Shown here piece after piece: positions 14,671 through 23,304 of a DNA stretch of 23,521 nucleotides (the first letter of the stretch is position 1; each line of letters begins with the position of its first letter). A program made the translations under genes and the position numbers. The DNA is from an uncultured Trueperaceae bacterium. Lineage in GTDB: Bacteria > Deinococcota > Deinococci > Deinococcales > Trueperaceae. The notes under the pieces were generated by a model. It had not been told where the DNA came from, ran no database searches, and worked only from the letters and a program-made list of their open reading frames with translations. The DNA is taken from the NCBI GenBank assembly GCA_937911855.1, contig CALDPK010000142.1, forward strand, positions 1-23,521. Reading direction: 5' to 3'.

Positions 14671-14676
14671 TACAAT
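14671..14676 (+). promoter_or_regulatory. Putative -10 element for the cyclase gene
   Basis: TACAAT (14671-14676) lies just after the tRNA terminator. Transcription from it would start at about 14683-14685, at or next to GTG 14685. No strong -35 is seen. Confidence 0.45.
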
Positions 14677-14684
14677 CAGGGGCA

Positions 14685-14735
14685 GTGACAACCGACGACA
14701 GCCGCCCCCACACTGTCCCCCTGCTGCATGGCTGA
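14685..14735 (+). CDS. Possible 16-codon upstream ORF overlapping the cyclase start
   Basis: GTG 14685 opens a 16-codon frame (MTTDDSRPHTVPLLHG) ending in TGA 14733-14735. It overlaps the cyclase ATG (14728) by 8 bases in another frame. The GTG is 8 nt after the -10-like TACAAT, so it could be the first codon of a leaderless mRNA, with reinitiation at the cyclase ATG, which lacks any Shine-Dalgarno. The peptide itself has no recognised function, and it may be chance. Confidence 0.3.
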   Translation: MTTDDSRPHTVPLLHG

Positions 14736-17700
14736 CCGTACCGAGGACCCGCTGGCCTACCTGCCGCTGGACCGCAGGCAGGCCCTGGCAGAAGGACGTG
14801 AGCTGCCCGGACGCACTTCCGGCAGCGCCATCTTCGCAGACATAACAGGCTTCACTGCACTCACCGCGAGGCTGACGCGAAGCCTGGGCCTGCGGCGTGG
14901 AGCGGAGGAGTTGCCCCACCACCTGGATCAGGCGTACACCGCACTCATTGAACAGGTCCACGGTTTCGGCGGCAGCGTAATCAGTTTCGCCGGTGACGCC
15001 ATCACCTGCTGGCTGGACGGCGACGACGGAAGCAGGGCCAGCGCGTGCGCCCTGGCGATGCAGCGGGCAATGGCGGGTTTTACCCAGGTGCAGCTGCCTG
15101 ACGGCAGTACGGCGGAGATCACGGTCAAGGTAGCTGCAGTAAACGGGCCGGTCCGCAGGATGGTGGCCGGTGACCCGGATGTCCAACTGATCGACGTGAT
15201 CGGGGGAGGCACCCTTACCCGGCTTGCTGCTGCCGAGGGCGTCGCCCGGAGCGGGGAAGTGATCGTGGATGAGGCCACCTACCGGAACCTGCAGGACGCG
15301 CTGACCGTCAGTGAATGGCGTGAGGCTGGTCCGGACAGGTTCGCTGTCGTGACCGCAGCACCATCTACGGCCGTGTTGACGTCAGCGCCGGTTTCACGCC
15401 GGCCTCCCGAAGACACCCTCAAAAGGTGGCTCCTGCCCGCGGTCTACGGACGCCTGAGCGCTGGTCAGGGCGAGCTGCTGACCGAGCTGCGTCCGGCTGT
15501 CGCCCTGTTCGCCGGCTTCGGCGGTCTTGACTACGACTCCGCCCAGGACGCCCCGGCGCGGCTCGATTCGTTCATCAGACGCGTTCAGGCTGAAGCGGTA
15601 AGACTTGACGGCAGCCTGCTGCAGCTGACCGTCGGTGACAAGGGAAGCTACCTGTACGTCGTTTTCGGCGCACCTGTTTCAAACGAGGACGACGCCCGCC
15701 GGGCGGTAACCATGGCGCTGGCCCTGCAGCAGCTGAGGCTCGAGTTCGGTTGGCTGGACGACCTGCGCATCGGCATCAACCAGGGAACGATGCGCACCGG
15801 CGCTTACGGCAGCCCCAGCAGGCGCACTTACGGCGTCCTTGGCGACGGCACCAACATGGCAGCGCGACTCATGGGACAGGCCAGTGACGGACAGGTACTG
15901 GTTTCTCTGGAGGTGAGGCGGGCAGCCGGTGGGGCATTTGAATGGCGGGAGCTCGAACCGGTGAGGGTGAAAGGCCGTGACGAACCGTTGCCCGTGTTCG
16001 AGCCGGTAGCCCTGGCCGATTGGCGAGGTCAGGCTGCCCCAAGTCAGGCGGGCAAGCTGATCGGCCGCAAACGCGAGCTTGACCTGCTGACCGACAGGGC
16101 GGCTGCAGCGCGGAGCGGCCTGGGGCAGCTACTCAGGATCACGGGCGAGGCTGGACTTGGCAAGTCCAGCCTGATCGCGCACCTGCTTGCCGCAGCCGGG
16201 CAGCACGGAACGCCAAGCCTGGTCGGCGAAGGTGAAGCCTTCCTCGCGGATACGCCCTACCGGCCGTGGCGACGCGTGTTCGCGGCCATTCTCGGACTGG
16301 AGGGCGCCGATCTCACGCCCGAAGCCTTGACGCGCGCACTGCAGGCGACTGCGCCGGACCTGCTGCCAAGGCTGCCGCTGCTGGCGCCTGTCCTTGAGCT
16401 GTCTGTTCCCGACAACGAGCTGACCGCTTCACTGGATCCCGAACTGAGGAAGTCATCGCGCGAAGCGTTGCTGCTTGAACTGCTCAGACGCACCGCCCGG
16501 AAAGCAGGGCTCGACGGCCAGGCGCTGTTACTGGTGCTGGAGAATGTCCAGTGGTTCGATGAGCTGTCAGCGGAACTGCTGAGCGGCGCCGCCCGGATTG
16601 CTCCCGGATTGCCGATGCTCCTGATCACGACGGCCCGGCCGACCGGCCAGGCGGCGTTCCAGGTGCCGGCGCACGACCTCGAGCTTGCCCCGCTGAGCCC
16701 GCAGGAATCACTGGAACTGCTGCGCCTCAGACTTGCCGGACGCGAACTGCCGGAACACGTTGAACAGCTGGTGCTGGCCCAGTCGGAAGGAAACCCGTAT
16801 TACCTGGAGGAACTGGCGGACTACCTGGCCGGGCAGCCGCCTGAACATGCTGATGCGGAGCTGCCGCCCACGCTGCACAGTCTCATCCTGAGCCGCATCG
16901 ACCGGCTCAGTGAGCATCAGAAGGCCGTGATCAAAGCAGCCAGTATCATCGGTCGCACTTTCCAACTTGATTGGCTGGACGGCTATTACCCGGCGCTGGG
17001 CGGTGCGGAGCGCGTGGCAGCAGAAGTGCAGGAGTTGCGGCACCTGGACCTGCTCCGCCCGCAACAGCCTGAAGCCGGCGCTTACGGGTTCAGGCAGGCC
17101 ATGACGCGTGAAGTCACCTACGGCAGCATCCCCTTCAGGTCCAGGTCGTCACTGCATACCCGGCTGGCCATGTTCATCGAGAATCAGCTGGTGACGCCGG
17201 AACAGCCCCGGCTCGGGCTGCTGGCACTGCATTACGGCCTCGGAACCGACCTGGCCCGCAAACACGAGTACCTGAAGAAAGCAGGTGTCGCGGCACAGGA
17301 GGCGTACGCCAACGAATCGGCACTGCGCTGGTACGGCCAGCTCCTGCCGCTTGTCAGCGGAGCGGAGAAAGTTGAACTGCTGCAGAGGCAGGGTCAGGTG
17401 CAGCTGCACATGGGCCGTTACGGCGACTCAGAAGCCAGCTGCCTGCAGGCGCTGGAACTGGCCCGCGACCAGAGGGACGCACGTGGCGAAGCCGTCAGCA
17501 TGCGCCTGCTGGGCGAACTGCTCGAGAAACAGGGCGAGTACGCGGATTCCATCGCCTGGCTCGAGCGCGCCGAACAGGCGTTCACCGACCTGGCTGAAGA
17601 ACGGGAGCTGGTTCAGGTGCTGCTCGCATTGGGCGGCAACGTACTCTGGCAGCAGGGTGCTTACGACGCAGCACGCGAGCGGCTGGAGCTGGCACTGGAG

Positions 17701-18486
17701 CTGGCGCGCAAACACGATGATGCCCGTGGCGTCGCACGATCACAGCACGGGCTTGGCAACATCGAGATGTACCAGGGCCGGCTGGAACCGGCCCGCGAAC
17801 TTTTCGAAGCCAGCCTGGTTACGCGGCGGCAGATCGGCGACAGCCTGGGCATCGCCAACGCCCTGAACAACCTGGGCATCATCGCTGCCTCGCTGGACGG
17901 TGCGGAGCGGGCGCGCGGCCTGTTCGAAGAGAGCCTAGCCATCAGGCGTGAGACCGGTGATCGGGCCGGAACGGCTGTAGCACTCAACAACGTCGGTTTC
18001 ATGGCTGCCGAGATGGGTGAGCTGCAGGCAGCTTTCGAACTCAACTTCGAGAGTCTTGAGCTGCGCAGGGAGATCGGCGACCCATTGGGTGCGGCCGTCA
18101 CTCTGAACAGCCTCGGCTACCTGCAGCTGCGGCTGGGCAACGCTGCGGAAGCTGCCGGGCATTACCTGGAAAGCCTGCAGCTGTCGAGCGACGTCGGCAA
18201 CGTGCGCGAAACTGCCGCGGCGCTTGCCGGAGCCGCAGCACTGCTTGCTGCCCACGAGCCAACGGTCGCGGTTCGCCTTGCCGGCGCGGCTGAAGCCCAG
18301 CTCGAGTCCATCGGGTCTTCGGTTGAACCAGAGGTCAGGGAGCTGCTGGATCGGGCGCAGGCCATAGCCGCAGCCACAGGCGCGGCCGGTGCGGGAAGTG
18401 AGGGGCGGAAGCTGTCCCTTGCCGAGGCCGTGTCAGCAGCGCGCTCGGGTTTGCATGTACTGACCGGCCCCTCGTTTGCGGCGTGA
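14728..18486 (+). CDS. Soluble-adenylyl-cyclase-like protein: two class III cyclase domains, P-loop NTPase, TPRs
   Basis: A 1252-aa cytoplasmic protein. Cyclase domain 1 (residues about 30-190) has metal Asp candidates D38 (FADITGF) and D90 (FAGDAI). Cyclase domain 2 (about 255-428) lacks the first Asp (FAGFGG, G263), keeps D304 and has the transition-state pair N376/R380 (GDGTNMAARL). The NTPase (about 444-720) has Walker A GEAGLGKS (473-480) and a Walker B-like LLVLENVQW, with Asn606 where an acidic residue is usual. TPRs fill about 850-1155 with a period near 40 residues (e.g. ALNNLGIIAASLDGAERARG). The order cyclase-cyclase-NTPase-TPR is that of ADCY10-type soluble cyclases and related bacterial proteins. 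It likely makes cAMP or another cyclic nucleotide under control of the NTPase/TPR part. No DNA-binding domain is seen at the C-terminus. ATG 14728 is the first plausible in-frame start; it lacks a Shine-Dalgarno. Confidence 0.9.
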   Translation: MADRTEDPLAYLPLDRRQALAEGRELPGRTSGSAIFADITGFTALTARLTRSLGLRRGAEELPHHLDQAYTALIEQVHGFGGSVISFAGDAITCWLDGDDGSRASACALAMQRAMAGFTQVQLPDGSTAEITVKVAAVNGPVRRMVAGDPDVQLIDVIGGGTLTRLAAAEGVARSGEVIVDEATYRNLQDALTVSEWREAGPDRFAVVTAAPSTAVLTSAPVSRRPPEDTLKRWLLPAVYGRLSAGQGELLTELRPAVALFAGFGGLDYDSAQDAPARLDSFIRRVQAEAVRLDGSLLQLTVGDKGSYLYVVFGAPVSNEDDARRAVTMALALQQLRLEFGWLDDLRIGINQGTMRTGAYGSPSRRTYGVLGDGTNMAARLMGQASDGQVLVSLEVRRAAGGAFEWRELEPVRVKGRDEPLPVFEPVALADWRGQAAPSQAGKLIGRKRELDLLTDRAAAARSGLGQLLRITGEAGLGKSSLIAHLLAAAGQHGTPSLVGEGEAFLADTPYRPWRRVFAAILGLEGADLTPEALTRALQATAPDLLPRLPLLAPVLELSVPDNELTASLDPELRKSSREALLLELLRRTARKAGLDGQALLLVLENVQWFDELSAELLSGAARIAPGLPMLLITTARPTGQAAFQVPAHDLELAPLSPQESLELLRLRLAGRELPEHVEQLVLAQSEGNPYYLEELADYLAGQPPEHADAELPPTLHSLILSRIDRLSEHQKAVIKAASIIGRTFQLDWLDGYYPALGGAERVAAEVQELRHLDLLRPQQPEAGAYGFRQAMTREVTYGSIPFRSRSSLHTRLAMFIENQLVTPEQPRLGLLALHYGLGTDLARKHEYLKKAGVAAQEAYANESALRWYGQLLPLVSGAEKVELLQRQGQVQLHMGRYGDSEASCLQALELARDQRDARGEAVSMRLLGELLEKQGEYADSIAWLERAEQAFTDLAEERELVQVLLALGGNVLWQQGAYDAARERLELALELARKHDDARGVARSQHGLGNIEMYQGRLEPARELFEASLVTRRQIGDSLGIANALNNLGIIAASLDGAERARGLFEESLAIRRETGDRAGTAVALNNVGFMAAEMGELQAAFELNFESLELRREIGDPLGAAVTLNSLGYLQLRLGNAAEAAGHYLESLQLSSDVGNVRETAAALAGAAALLAAHEPTVAVRLAGAAEAQLESIGSSVEPEVRELLDRAQAIAAATGAAGAGSEGRKLSLAEAVSAARSGLHVLTGPSFAA

Positions 18487-18622
18487 TAAACACCCGGTCC
18501 GCGCGGTTTCCGGCTGATATGCTGCGTCAGGCAGGCTTGCCAAGGTGAATTGCCCGGTCTGAATGTGAGGGTCCAGCTGGTTCCCCGTGCAGGTCAGAAA
18601 GCCGGTTCCCCGGGGGTCTTAA
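18487..18622 (+). other. Intergenic leader before the subtilase gene
   Basis: 136 bases with TATGCT (18518-18523) as a weak -10 candidate, a small hairpin GGCA-GGCT-TGCC (18530-18541) and CCGG-TTCC-CCGG (18603-18614) near the ribosome binding site. I compared it by eye with common riboswitch consensus elements and recognised none. GGGGG (18612-18616) can serve as Shine-Dalgarno for GTG 18623. Confidence 0.3.
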
Positions 18623-21106
18623 GTGTACCGACGACTAAGCGCCGTATTACTCGTACTTCTGCTCATGCTTGCTGCCTGTTCTCAACCCGGCAAAGTGAGT
18701 GTTCCGATTGAGGGCGAACCGCCAGCCGAGAGCCCGGTCGACCCGACAGACCCAGAAGATCCCGAACCAACCGAACCCGGACTCAGCGAGGTGACGCTCC
18801 GGTTCCCTGATGATCTTTCCGGCCTTCCCGTTGACACCGCAGGTAACGGCGCCGTCACCAGGCTCGCCGTGCACTGGTGGCCGGCAGCAGACGAAGCCGA
18901 ACCAGAACCGGCCCCACTGAGTATCCCGGCAGGAGCCATGTCGCTTGATCTGACGCCGGGTGAAGCGGTCACTGTCCCTCTTGCTCATGGTGACTACACC
19001 TTTGAGTCCGCCGGTTACGGTGCCGATCCGGCAGTTCCTCTGGCGTGGAGCCGCGTGACGGTCATTGTCGGCCCGGACTCCACATCATTCGACCTCGGCC
19101 TGCGTCCGGTACTCGGTGGCGCCGAACTGCTCGCCCACGACCTTCTGCACCTGGTTGCACCCGGTGATCAGCTCCGCTTCGAACTCCTTCTGCGCGGCGC
19201 CGCTCCGGGAATCTCCGTACCGGCCGGTTACACAGGTGTGATCTACGACATCGACCCGGAAGGCGGTTACCTGCTGCGGGCGGGTGCGGACGGCCTGCTG
19301 ATCCAGGTTGCCCACAGCGCAAGCGGGAACTTCGGCATCAGGGCCGTGATCGACGGTCCCGGCATTGACGACGGCGTGCTGATTCCCAACGTGCGCCTTG
19401 AAGTGACCCGGCAGGTGACCGTCGACAGCGGCGAGCCGGACATCACTGACTGGCAGGCACCTGAACTGCGCTTCGATCCCATTGACTCAACAACCGGCGA
19501 GCTGACCGGCTTCGTTGCTGATGGGAGTGGCACGCCCACAGTGCGTGTTTTCCGGGGAGCTCTGCAGGTCGGCAGCAGCGCAGCCGTTGAGCAGTCAACA
19601 GCTGTAGCAGCGGTTTCAATTGCTGCGAACGGCAACTGGTCGATGCCATGGGTCGCGCCGGCGGGCACGGCCCATCTGCGCGCCGTTGCCACCGACCTGA
19701 ACGGCAGGACCAGTGCCGCCTTCCGTTCGGTTAACGTGGTTCCCCCGGCCGATCCTGATGACCTTTCCGGTTACACGACGCTCAGCTCAGCCGCCGGATC
19801 GGAAGCGGGTCCCTCCGGATTCGATGAACTGGCGGGATTCTGTCCCGCCAACGAGTTCCGCACGCCCGGCCAGGGACTGCAGGCCGTAGGAGCGGGCCTG
19901 CAGGCAGTAGGCGCCGGCCTGCAGGCGGTCGGCGCCGTCGGTGGTGTGTTCCTTGCCCCGACCGCAGCCTTCGGCGAGAGGGTCATCCACGCACACCACG
20001 CCATCAACGACCTCGAAGTTCCGGTGACCCCGCAGCAAGGCGCGCCGTCTGAGCCGGTGGTGCTGCTGGTCGTGGATGATTACGGTCCGCCTGACAACAC
20101 CCACTACCACTGGCCGACGCTTCAGGCAAATCACGAAAGCTTGAGTGAAGTGACCCGGGCGGGCCTGCTGACCCACGGAGCGATGGTTGCCCAGCATTCG
20201 TACGAGATGCTCACCCAGCTGGGGTACTCACGCCGAGTTTTGAACGTCGTAAGTGACGTACCCGGGCTCGATCCGTACGAGACCCTGTACCGGACGGAAT
20301 CCCCGGACCAGGTGACAGGCATCGTCATCCTGCAATACGTCAATACCTACGGCCTTGATACGGAAGGAATTGCCACAGCGATCAGGGCGAACCTGACCAG
20401 GCACAGTACTGGTTCCGGGGAGCAGTCCGGCACCGCCAGGTTCGTGGTGAACATGAGCTTCGTCATCCTGCCCTGCGCCGTGACCGAAGACCTTGCCGCC
20501 AGTGGAATCAACAGCTTTGAGGACTACGTGGCAGCCGTGGCCGCAGTCAACGGGGTGTCGGGAGACGAAGCCGGCAGCGCAGTGACCGACGTATCTGCAG
20601 AAGATGCCCTGGCGGCTTACTTCGACTGTCCCTTCCCGGAAGGACAGAGCTGTGCAGGCGACTCGCACCCGCTCGAGGCGCTCGTTCACGTCGCCTCATC
20701 CGGCAACTTCGGCATGGACTTCCCGCTGTACCCGGCCGCGTATGACAACGTGATCGCAGTCGGATCGCTGGACGTTCTGGCGACAGATCCCAGAACGTAC
20801 AGCCCGGCGCCGTCAGCATTCTCGAACCGCGCCAACGTCCTCGCGCCAGGCGCTCTTTTCATGCTGACTGAGCAGGATGATCGCACGATCGCTTACGCCG
20901 GTACTTCCTTCGCCGCACCCATCGTCAGCGTGTTTCTGACTCATGATCTGGGGGAAATGGACCTGTGTTCCACGGTTGAGCAGGGCGTGCCCCGGGATGG
21001 TCTCGCCCAACCCGCTTTTGCCGGACACAGCGACATGCCGCTATACACCTGGAGTGAGGATCATTGGCCTTCAGCCATCATGCTGTGCCCGCCCGGAGGA
21101 CCATGA
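18623..21106 (+). CDS. Lipoprotein subtilisin-like serine protease (S8) with GLQAVGA repeat
   Basis: An 827-aa protein starting at GTG 18623. The signal peptide ends in lipobox LAAC (C19), so it is probably a lipoprotein on the outer face of a membrane. An acidic Pro-rich linker (about 26-52) and beta-rich domains follow, including an Ig-like segment around 275-372. A triple heptad GLQAVGA lies at 418-438. The S8 domain runs from about 480 to 790: catalytic D485 (VVDDYG), H518 (THGAMVAQ), oxyanion N695 (SSGNFG) and S762 (GTSFAAPIVS). All triad residues are present, so it should be active. Several Cys in the catalytic half could form disulfides. It is coupled to the patatin gene (ATGA overlap). 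Its substrate is unknown. Confidence 0.9.
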   Translation: MYRRLSAVLLVLLLMLAACSQPGKVSVPIEGEPPAESPVDPTDPEDPEPTEPGLSEVTLRFPDDLSGLPVDTAGNGAVTRLAVHWWPAADEAEPEPAPLSIPAGAMSLDLTPGEAVTVPLAHGDYTFESAGYGADPAVPLAWSRVTVIVGPDSTSFDLGLRPVLGGAELLAHDLLHLVAPGDQLRFELLLRGAAPGISVPAGYTGVIYDIDPEGGYLLRAGADGLLIQVAHSASGNFGIRAVIDGPGIDDGVLIPNVRLEVTRQVTVDSGEPDITDWQAPELRFDPIDSTTGELTGFVADGSGTPTVRVFRGALQVGSSAAVEQSTAVAAVSIAANGNWSMPWVAPAGTAHLRAVATDLNGRTSAAFRSVNVVPPADPDDLSGYTTLSSAAGSEAGPSGFDELAGFCPANEFRTPGQGLQAVGAGLQAVGAGLQAVGAVGGVFLAPTAAFGERVIHAHHAINDLEVPVTPQQGAPSEPVVLLVVDDYGPPDNTHYHWPTLQANHESLSEVTRAGLLTHGAMVAQHSYEMLTQLGYSRRVLNVVSDVPGLDPYETLYRTESPDQVTGIVILQYVNTYGLDTEGIATAIRANLTRHSTGSGEQSGTARFVVNMSFVILPCAVTEDLAASGINSFEDYVAAVAAVNGVSGDEAGSAVTDVSAEDALAAYFDCPFPEGQSCAGDSHPLEALVHVASSGNFGMDFPLYPAAYDNVIAVGSLDVLATDPRTYSPAPSAFSNRANVLAPGALFMLTEQDDRTIAYAGTSFAAPIVSVFLTHDLGEMDLCSTVEQGVPRDGLAQPAFAGHSDMPLYTWSEDHWPSAIMLCPPGGP
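19874..19936 (+). repeat. Triple 21-bp in-frame tandem repeat (GLQAVGA x3)
   Basis: Three consecutive 21-bp units encode the same heptad GLQAVGA. The codons differ at third positions between units (GCC/GCA/GCG, GTA/GTA/GTC), so the amino-acid sequence is kept while the DNA has diverged. It lies between the Ig-like region and the protease domain. Confidence 0.9.
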
Positions 21107-23292
21107 ACAGCGGGCCCCTGCACCTTCACCTGAGATCAAGTGAACTGTTCGCCAGTCTGGACGAAACACTCCTCAGCCAGCTGGAAGCCGCACTGACCCT
21201 GGAGAAGCTGCACGCCGGGGACACGCTGGTGAAACAGGGCGACATCGGCGACGCGGTCTTCATACTTGTCGCAGGACAGCTGGAAGTGAGCGTCGATACG
21301 GCTGCCGGCACGCAGGTGACGGTTGACGTCCTGGTTCCCGGCGCCAGTGTGGGTGAGATGGCGCTGGTCGCCGGTCAGGTACGCACAGCGACCGTATCTG
21401 CGAAAACCGACGCCGAACTGGTACGGCTGGCACGACCCGACTTCGAGCAGCTGGCAGAAGAGAATCCGGGCCTGCGGGAAGCCGTGATCCGCCAGATGGA
21501 ACCCAGACTTCAGCGGGTGCAGCTCAGCGCGATCCTGGAGCAATGGTTCCCGGACGCCGGCCCGCAGGAAATCCGGCGGTTTCAGGATTCCGTCGACTGG
21601 CTGCAGCTCGCCGGAGGCGAACACCTGTACCGGAAAGGCGACGCGGCTGACGGCATGTACCTGCTGGTGAGCGGCCGGCTGCGCGTCGTGAGGGACGGGG
21701 ACCTGGAACCCGCGAGCGAACTGGGGCGTGGCGCGAGCATCGGTGAGCTGGCTGTCCTGGACGACTCGCCGCGCACCGAGAGCGTGATCGCCATCCGCGA
21801 TTCACAGCTGGTACGGCTGGACCGGCAGGTGGTGGCGCAGCACCCGCAGGTAATGGCCCAGATCGCCCGCAACGCCCTCGCCCGCATCCAGGTCGACGGC
21901 CGCGCCGGACGCAGCGAAGGCAACGGAGTCAAAACTGTGGCAATCGTCCCCGCGAACCCGGGCGCGCCGGCAGAGCGGCTGGCCCGCTCGCTAGAAGACC
22001 AGCTGGAAACCTGGGGACCGGCACTTCTGATAAGCGACCGGGACGTTAACAGCCGCTTCGGCCGGGACGGGGCGGCGAACACGGAACGGCACGCGCCCCT
22101 GGATTCCGCGCTCAGCTACTGGCTGAACGAAACCGAATCCCGGCATGACTTCCTGCTGCTCCTCACTGATGGCGAGCTGAGCCCATGGACGAAACGCTGC
22201 TTGGGCCAGGCGGACGCCGTCCTGGTGGTGGCTGACTCGCACGCCAGTGAGACTCCAGGACCTGTCGAGGGCTGGCTTGCGGACAGGCAGGCCAGCAGCT
22301 GGGAGCTTGCGCTCGTCCATCCACCGGATACGGAACTCCCCACTGGAACGGCCCGCTGGCTGGATGCCCGACCCAGGCTGAACCATCACCACGTGCGACT
22401 GGATAATGCGACTGACACCGCCAGACTCGCCCGCCGACTGCACGGCCGGGCTTACGGACTGGCGCTCAGCGGCGGCGGTGCGCGTGGATACGTGCACCTG
22501 GGGCTGATCAGGGCGCTCGAGGAACTTGGCGTGCCGGTCGACATGGTCGCGGGCACCAGCATGGGCGCTCTGATCGGCGCCGGCTACGCGCTGAGCCTCA
22601 GCCACGAGTTCTGCTTCCAGGCAGCCAAAACATTCGGCGACCCGAAGAAGCTGCTGGACAGGACCTTGCCGCTGGTGGCTCTGGCCGAGTCACGCAACGT
22701 CACCGAGTCGTTCCGCAGGCTGTTCGGAGACGCGCTCATCGAGGACCTGTGGATTCCCTTCACCTGCGTCTCCGCCAACCTGACGAGGGCCGAACCGGTC
22801 CTGCATCAGCGGGGCCCGGTCTGGAAAGCCGTACGGGCCAGCACGGCCATACCGGGCGTGTTCACTCCCGTCGTGCACGAAGGTGACGTGCTGGTTGATG
22901 GCGGCATCATGAACAACTACCCGGTCGACCTGGTGCGCGAGCAGGTCACAACCGGGCAGGTCATCGGCTCGAACGCCGAAAGCGCCTACCGCAACAAGGC
23001 GTACGATTTTGGCGAAAGCGTCTCAGGATGGCGCGTGCTGCTTGAGCGTTTCCGGCCGGCGGGCAGTCGCAGGAGGTACCCGTCGATACTCGGCACGCTC
23101 ATGCGGGCTACCTCAGTGAGTTCGAAGCATCTGGGCGCCGCTGCTGACGCGCTCGCCGACGTGACTGTTCGCTACCCGGCAGAAGCAGTCGGCAACCTTG
23201 AGTTCGACAGGGTTGCCGAAGTTTCCGATATCGGACACAAAGCCGCCCTGGACGTCCTGTCAGCGTGGTTCGACCGCCGGCGCCCGGTCTGA
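21103..23292 (+). CDS. NTE-like patatin phospholipase with two cyclic-nucleotide-binding domains
   Basis: A 729-aa protein starting at ATG 21103 (GGAGGA Shine-Dalgarno at 21095-21100), overlapping the subtilase stop; an earlier in-frame ATG (21064) lies inside that gene. Two cNMP-binding domains occupy residues about 10-130 and 145-265, with phosphate-binding cassettes GEMALVAGQVRTATV (about 84-98) and GELAVLDDSPRTESV (about 214-228), both keeping the Glu and Arg that contact the nucleotide. A linker with the NTE-type motif SPWTKRCLGQADAVLVVAD follows. The patatin domain has oxyanion GGGARG (457-462), nucleophile S486 in GTSMG and D599 in VDGG, so the Ser-Asp dyad is complete. This is the architecture of neuropathy target esterase/lysophospholipase proteins. 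No N-terminal membrane helix is seen. It may respond to the product of the upstream cyclase. Confidence 0.93.
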   Translation: MNSGPLHLHLRSSELFASLDETLLSQLEAALTLEKLHAGDTLVKQGDIGDAVFILVAGQLEVSVDTAAGTQVTVDVLVPGASVGEMALVAGQVRTATVSAKTDAELVRLARPDFEQLAEENPGLREAVIRQMEPRLQRVQLSAILEQWFPDAGPQEIRRFQDSVDWLQLAGGEHLYRKGDAADGMYLLVSGRLRVVRDGDLEPASELGRGASIGELAVLDDSPRTESVIAIRDSQLVRLDRQVVAQHPQVMAQIARNALARIQVDGRAGRSEGNGVKTVAIVPANPGAPAERLARSLEDQLETWGPALLISDRDVNSRFGRDGAANTERHAPLDSALSYWLNETESRHDFLLLLTDGELSPWTKRCLGQADAVLVVADSHASETPGPVEGWLADRQASSWELALVHPPDTELPTGTARWLDARPRLNHHHVRLDNATDTARLARRLHGRAYGLALSGGGARGYVHLGLIRALEELGVPVDMVAGTSMGALIGAGYALSLSHEFCFQAAKTFGDPKKLLDRTLPLVALAESRNVTESFRRLFGDALIEDLWIPFTCVSANLTRAEPVLHQRGPVWKAVRASTAIPGVFTPVVHEGDVLVDGGIMNNYPVDLVREQVTTGQVIGSNAESAYRNKAYDFGESVSGWRVLLERFRPAGSRRRYPSILGTLMRATSVSSKHLGAAADALADVTVRYPAEAVGNLEFDRVAEVSDIGHKAALDVLSAWFDRRRPV

Positions 23293-23304
23293 GCGCATTC
23301 CGGC

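Noticed and set aside
17760..18190. DNA repeat array with a period near 120 bases
   Set aside because: This is the coding signature of consecutive TPR units of about 40 residues, not a CRISPR or satellite repeat.
18487..18622. Known riboswitch (TPP, cobalamin, c-di-GMP, glycine) in the subtilase leader
   Set aside because: None of the conserved core strings of these classes is present when read by eye.
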